Source: Sulfitobacter dubius (GTDB taxonomy: Bacteria; Pseudomonadota; Alphaproteobacteria; Rhodobacterales; Rhodobacteraceae). Taken from it: 64,000 nt of DNA. The stretch spans positions 310,001 through 374,000 of the forward strand of contig NZ_FOPG01000003.1 of NCBI RefSeq assembly GCF_900113435.1, written 5' to 3'. Positions 61,507 through 64,000 of the stretch are shown piece after piece. Each line of letters starts with the position of its first letter. Position 1 is the first letter of the stretch. The position numbers and the translations under genes were made by a program. The notes beneath the pieces are model-generated. The model did no database searches. It saw only the letters and a list, made by a program, of their open reading frames with translations, and was not told the origin of the DNA.

Positions 61507-61661
61507 GGCCACACGCGCGCGCCTTCGTTCTGACAATTCCGTGATGACGTCAATCTGGCGCTGTGCCTGCGCTGCATTAGACCTATGTACAGCTCCTCAC
61601 GTCAGGGCAGCTATACGCGCGCTCCCCTCAGGCAATGCATACCCCAAGGGACAACCACTTC

Positions 61662-62132
61662 ATGATAAAATTCGAATTGAACGGGCGGCAGATCTCTGTC
61701 GACGCAGACCCGGACATGCCCCTACTGTGGGCGATCCGCGATGAGATCGGCCTCACCGGCACCAAGTTTGGCTGCGGCATCGGGGCCTGCGGCGCATGTA
61801 CCGTGCATATCGACGGCACAGCCACACGGTCCTGCATCACCTATCTGGCGGATGTAGAGGGCCTGTCGGTCACCACGATTGAAGGGCTGGACGAAGAGGG
61901 CAAGCACCCGGTTCAAGAAGCATGGCGCAACCTGCGCGTACCGCAATGCGGCTACTGCCAGTCGGGTCAGATCATGCAGGCCGCGTCGCTGTTGCAAGAC
62001 ATGCCCAACCCCAGTGACGAAGACATCGACGCGGTGATGACCGGCAACCTTTGCCGTTGCATGACCTATCCCCGTATCCGCCAAGCCGTGCGCGACGCCG
62101 CCACCGCAATGGGAGGCTCCGACAATGGCTAA
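61662..62132 (+). CDS. iorA: Isoquinoline 1-oxidoreductase-like small subunit ([2Fe-2S])
   Basis: 156 residues with two [2Fe-2S] clusters. Plant-ferredoxin cluster: [13 protein letters not shown] with Cys at about 38, 43, 46 and Cys58; second cluster: Cys in [14 protein letters not shown] and [13 protein letters not shown] start at ATG 61662; ATG 61635 would add nine residues upstream. Together with the large subunit it forms a two-subunit molybdenum hydroxylase lacking the separate FAD protein (IorAB type). Its stop overlaps the next start by 8 bp. Confidence 0.88.
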   Translation: MIKFELNGRQISVDADPDMPLLWAIRDEIGLTGTKFGCGIGACGACTVHIDGTATRSCITYLADVEGLSVTTIEGLDEEGKHPVQEAWRNLRVPQCGYCQSGQIMQAASLLQDMPNPSDEDIDAVMTGNLCRCMTYPRIRQAVRDAATAMGGSDNG

Positions 62133-64000
62133 TCTGATGTCCCGCCTGAAAGGCTCCGACGCGCAACCGCAGATGACCCGCCGCGGGTTTCTGGTGTCGA
62201 TGACCGCCGCTGGCGTTGCCTTTGGCTTCCCGCAGGCGTCGAATGCCGCGATGAACCCTGCCGTGCCCGATGGCACGCCGATCGCGCCCAATGGCCAGCC
62301 CTTTGAGCCGTCGATGTGGTACTGGATCGACGCCGAAGGTCAGGTCAACGTCAACATCATCCGCGCCGAGATGGGCCAGCACGTCGGCACCGCCATCGCC
62401 CGCATTTTGGCCGATGAGCTGGAAGTCGCTTGGGAAAATGTGCATATCACCCATGTCGACACGGCTGAGAAATGGGGCCTGATGGTCACCGGCGGCAGCT
62501 GGTCGATCTGGCAAAGCTGGCCGGTTTATCGTCAAGCGGGTGCCGCCGGACGCACCGCGCTGATCGAAGCGGCGGCGGCCAAGTGGGGCGTTGACGCCTC
62601 TGGCCTGACCGCGCGCGACGGGGCCGTGACCGATGGCACGCAAAGCATCAGCTATGGCGATCTGGTGGCCGAAGGGCTCGACCGGAGCTTTACCGAAGAT
62701 GAATTGGCAGCCCTGCCGCTGAAACCCCATGCCGATCTGCGGCTCGTGGGTCAGGATGTGCATCCGCTTGATCTGGACACGAAAACCACCGGCCAGGCGA
62801 TCTATGGTCTGGATGCCAAGGTCGACGGCATGGTCTACGGCGTGCCGATGCTGCCGCCGACGCGCTATGGCTCCAAGGTTAATTCAGTCGATGACAGCGC
62901 CGCGAAAGAGGTCAAAGGCTATCTTGAAACCGTGGTGCTGGATGACCCGTCGGGCACCGTGCCGGGCTGGGTTGTGGTGTTGGGCAAAACGCTCCACGCC
63001 GCGCGGATGGCCACCTATGAGATCAGCGTCGATTGGACCGCAGGCGAGACGGCAGATGTGTCAGAGGATGACATCCAAGCCCGCTCGCGCGAGTTGATCG
63101 CAAGCGACGCCGGGTCGATCCTGCACACCGAGCAGCCCGAGACCAGCGCCGTGTTTGACGCCGCCACAGAGACGCTGGAGGCCGAGTACACCACCCAATC
63201 CGTGCTGCACTTCCAGATGGAGCCGGTGAACGCGACCGTCTTCCAGAACGCCGATGGCATCTGGGAAACGCATGCGGGCAACCAGTGGCAATCGCTGATC
63301 CTGCCTACGCTGTCCACGGCGCTTGAGGTACCTGCCGACAAGATCGTGATGCGCAGCTATATGCTGGGCGGGGGCTTTGGCCGTCGTTTGAATGGTGATT
63401 ATATCGTGCCGGCCGCGCTGGCCTCAAAGGCTGTCGGCAAGCCCGTCAAGCTGGTCTTCTCCCGCGAGGAAGACGCCCAGTTCGACAGCATCCGCTCGCC
63501 TTCGGTGCAAAAACTGCGCATGGCGTTTGACGATGCCAAAGCCGTCACAGGCATGGAACACCACGCCGCCGCCGGTTGGCCAACGCAGGTGATGACACCG
63601 GGCTTCATGCCCAAAGGTGTCAACGAAGAGCCTTACGATCCCTTTGCAATCGACGGGGCCGATCACTGGTATACGGTCGGCGCGCACCGCGTGCGGGCCA
63701 TCTCGAACGATTTGGCAAACGCGACCTTCCGCCCCGGTTGGCTGCGCTCGGTCGGGCCGGGCTGGACCAACTTTGCCGTGGAAAGCTTCATGGATGAAGC
63801 CGCGCATAAGATCGGCGCCGATCCGTTGCAGTTCCGTCTGGATCACCTGAAGGCCGAAGGCATCAACGCGGGCTCTGCGCCCAATGCGGTGGGCGGTGCG
63901 TCGCGTCAGGCGGCTGTCTTGCAGCGCGTGGCAGAGATGTCGGGCTATGGCAAAACCGACCTCCCCGAGGGCACGGCAATTGGGATCGCCACCACCTTTG
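62125..64000 (+). CDS. iorB: Isoquinoline 1-oxidoreductase-like large subunit (molybdopterin), 3' end outside window
   Basis: At least 625 residues are visible; the window ends inside the gene. Tat signal [20 protein letters not shown], export with the folded cofactor, fits IorB. Further on are the aldehyde-oxidase/xanthine-dehydrogenase-type blocks: [55 protein letters not shown] and [19 protein letters not shown] (molybdopterin loop). The family hydroxylates N-heteroaromatics or oxidises aldehydes; the substrate is not deducible. Confidence 0.88.
   Translation, partial: MANLMSRLKGSDAQPQMTRRGFLVSMTAAGVAFGFPQASNAAMNPAVPDGTPIAPNGQPFEPSMWYWIDAEGQVNVNIIRAEMGQHVGTAIARILADELEVAWENVHITHVDTAEKWGLMVTGGSWSIWQSWPVYRQAGAAGRTALIEAAAAKWGVDASGLTARDGAVTDGTQSISYGDLVAEGLDRSFTEDELAALPLKPHADLRLVGQDVHPLDLDTKTTGQAIYGLDAKVDGMVYGVPMLPPTRYGSKVNSVDDSAAKEVKGYLETVVLDDPSGTVPGWVVVLGKTLHAARMATYEISVDWTAGETADVSEDDIQARSRELIASDAGSILHTEQPETSAVFDAATETLEAEYTTQSVLHFQMEPVNATVFQNADGIWETHAGNQWQSLILPTLSTALEVPADKIVMRSYMLGGGFGRRLNGDYIVPAALASKAVGKPVKLVFSREEDAQFDSIRSPSVQKLRMAFDDAKAVTGMEHHAAAGWPTQVMTPGFMPKGVNEEPYDPFAIDGADHWYTVGAHRVRAISNDLANATFRPGWLRSVGPGWTNFAVESFMDEAAHKIGADPLQFRLDHLKAEGINAGSAPNAVGGASRQAAVLQRVAEMSGYGKTDLPEGTAIGIATTF

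Overview
The window reads as a piece of an alphaproteobacterial chromosome, most likely a marine Rhodobacteraceae (Roseobacter group) member. Reasons are the high-GC coding sequence, tightly overlapping ATGA gene junctions, and the density of TctABC, TRAP, Liv and Dpp solute importers beside catabolic operons under GntR, AraC, LysR and TetR regulators. This placement is inference from gene content; no rRNA or tRNA gene is visible. No CRISPR array, phage or intact IS element was found.

Layout. (1) 1-9.15 kb is accessory and decayed. It holds a 5'-truncated amine oxidase, an MFS exporter, a DUF2938 protein, a TetR-controlled aldo/keto reductase - SDR - membrane protein cluster with two identical-architecture operators, and two graveyards of gene fragments (2.9-3.96 kb and 7.4-9.15 kb: LysR, NTF2-like, QorB-like SDR, bestrophin and alcohol dehydrogenase remnants). 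(2) 9.17-21.8 kb is a tricarboxylate utilisation locus. It carries gntR-tcuA-tcuB; a divergent AbrB-type membrane protein; the operon tctC - tctA/B fusion - PrpF/GalD-like isomerase - UspA - small protein - 2-hydroxyacid dehydrogenase; and the divergent two-component pair tctDE. (3) 22.2-31.0 kb is an AraC regulator divergent from cupin - formamidase-like hydrolase - cupin - flavin monooxygenase, followed by a complete branched-chain-amino-acid-type ABC importer. Together these look like uptake and oxidation of an aromatic or N-heteroaromatic compound. (4) 31.1-32.1 kb is the housekeeping gene rlmF. (5) 32.2-41.05 kb is a LysR regulator divergent from a TRAP importer (DctPQM) and four enzymes (IlvD/Edd dehydratase, HIBADH-like dehydrogenase, SDR, 2-hydroxyacid dehydrogenase), consistent with sugar-acid or hydroxy-acid catabolism. 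(6) 41.1-43.3 kb holds CopG and esterase remnants, rsgA and about 0.8 kb with no recognisable gene. (7) 43.3-61.5 kb holds two complete Dpp/Opp-type importers surrounding an oppositely oriented five-gene operon: HDAC-like amidohydrolase, TPP enzyme, M20 amidohydrolase, HYKK-like kinase and AGXT2L-like PLP phospho-lyase. A GntR regulator and a perfect 17-bp palindrome sit at the divergent promoter. (8) 61.66 kb to the end is an IorAB-type molybdenum hydroxylase, cut by the window edge.

How it works together. Most of the window is a row of 'importer plus enzymes plus regulator' modules. The best candidate for something under-described is module 7. The kinase and phospho-lyase pair implies phosphorylation of an amino alcohol (hydroxylysine- or ethanolamine-like) followed by PLP-dependent elimination, fed by peptide-type importers and by two deacylating enzymes. 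A second recurring feature is a strong hairpin directly after the solute-binding-protein gene in importer operons (27.68, 34.46 and 44.93 kb, and after tctC at 18.54 kb), which would let the binding protein be made in excess over the membrane components.
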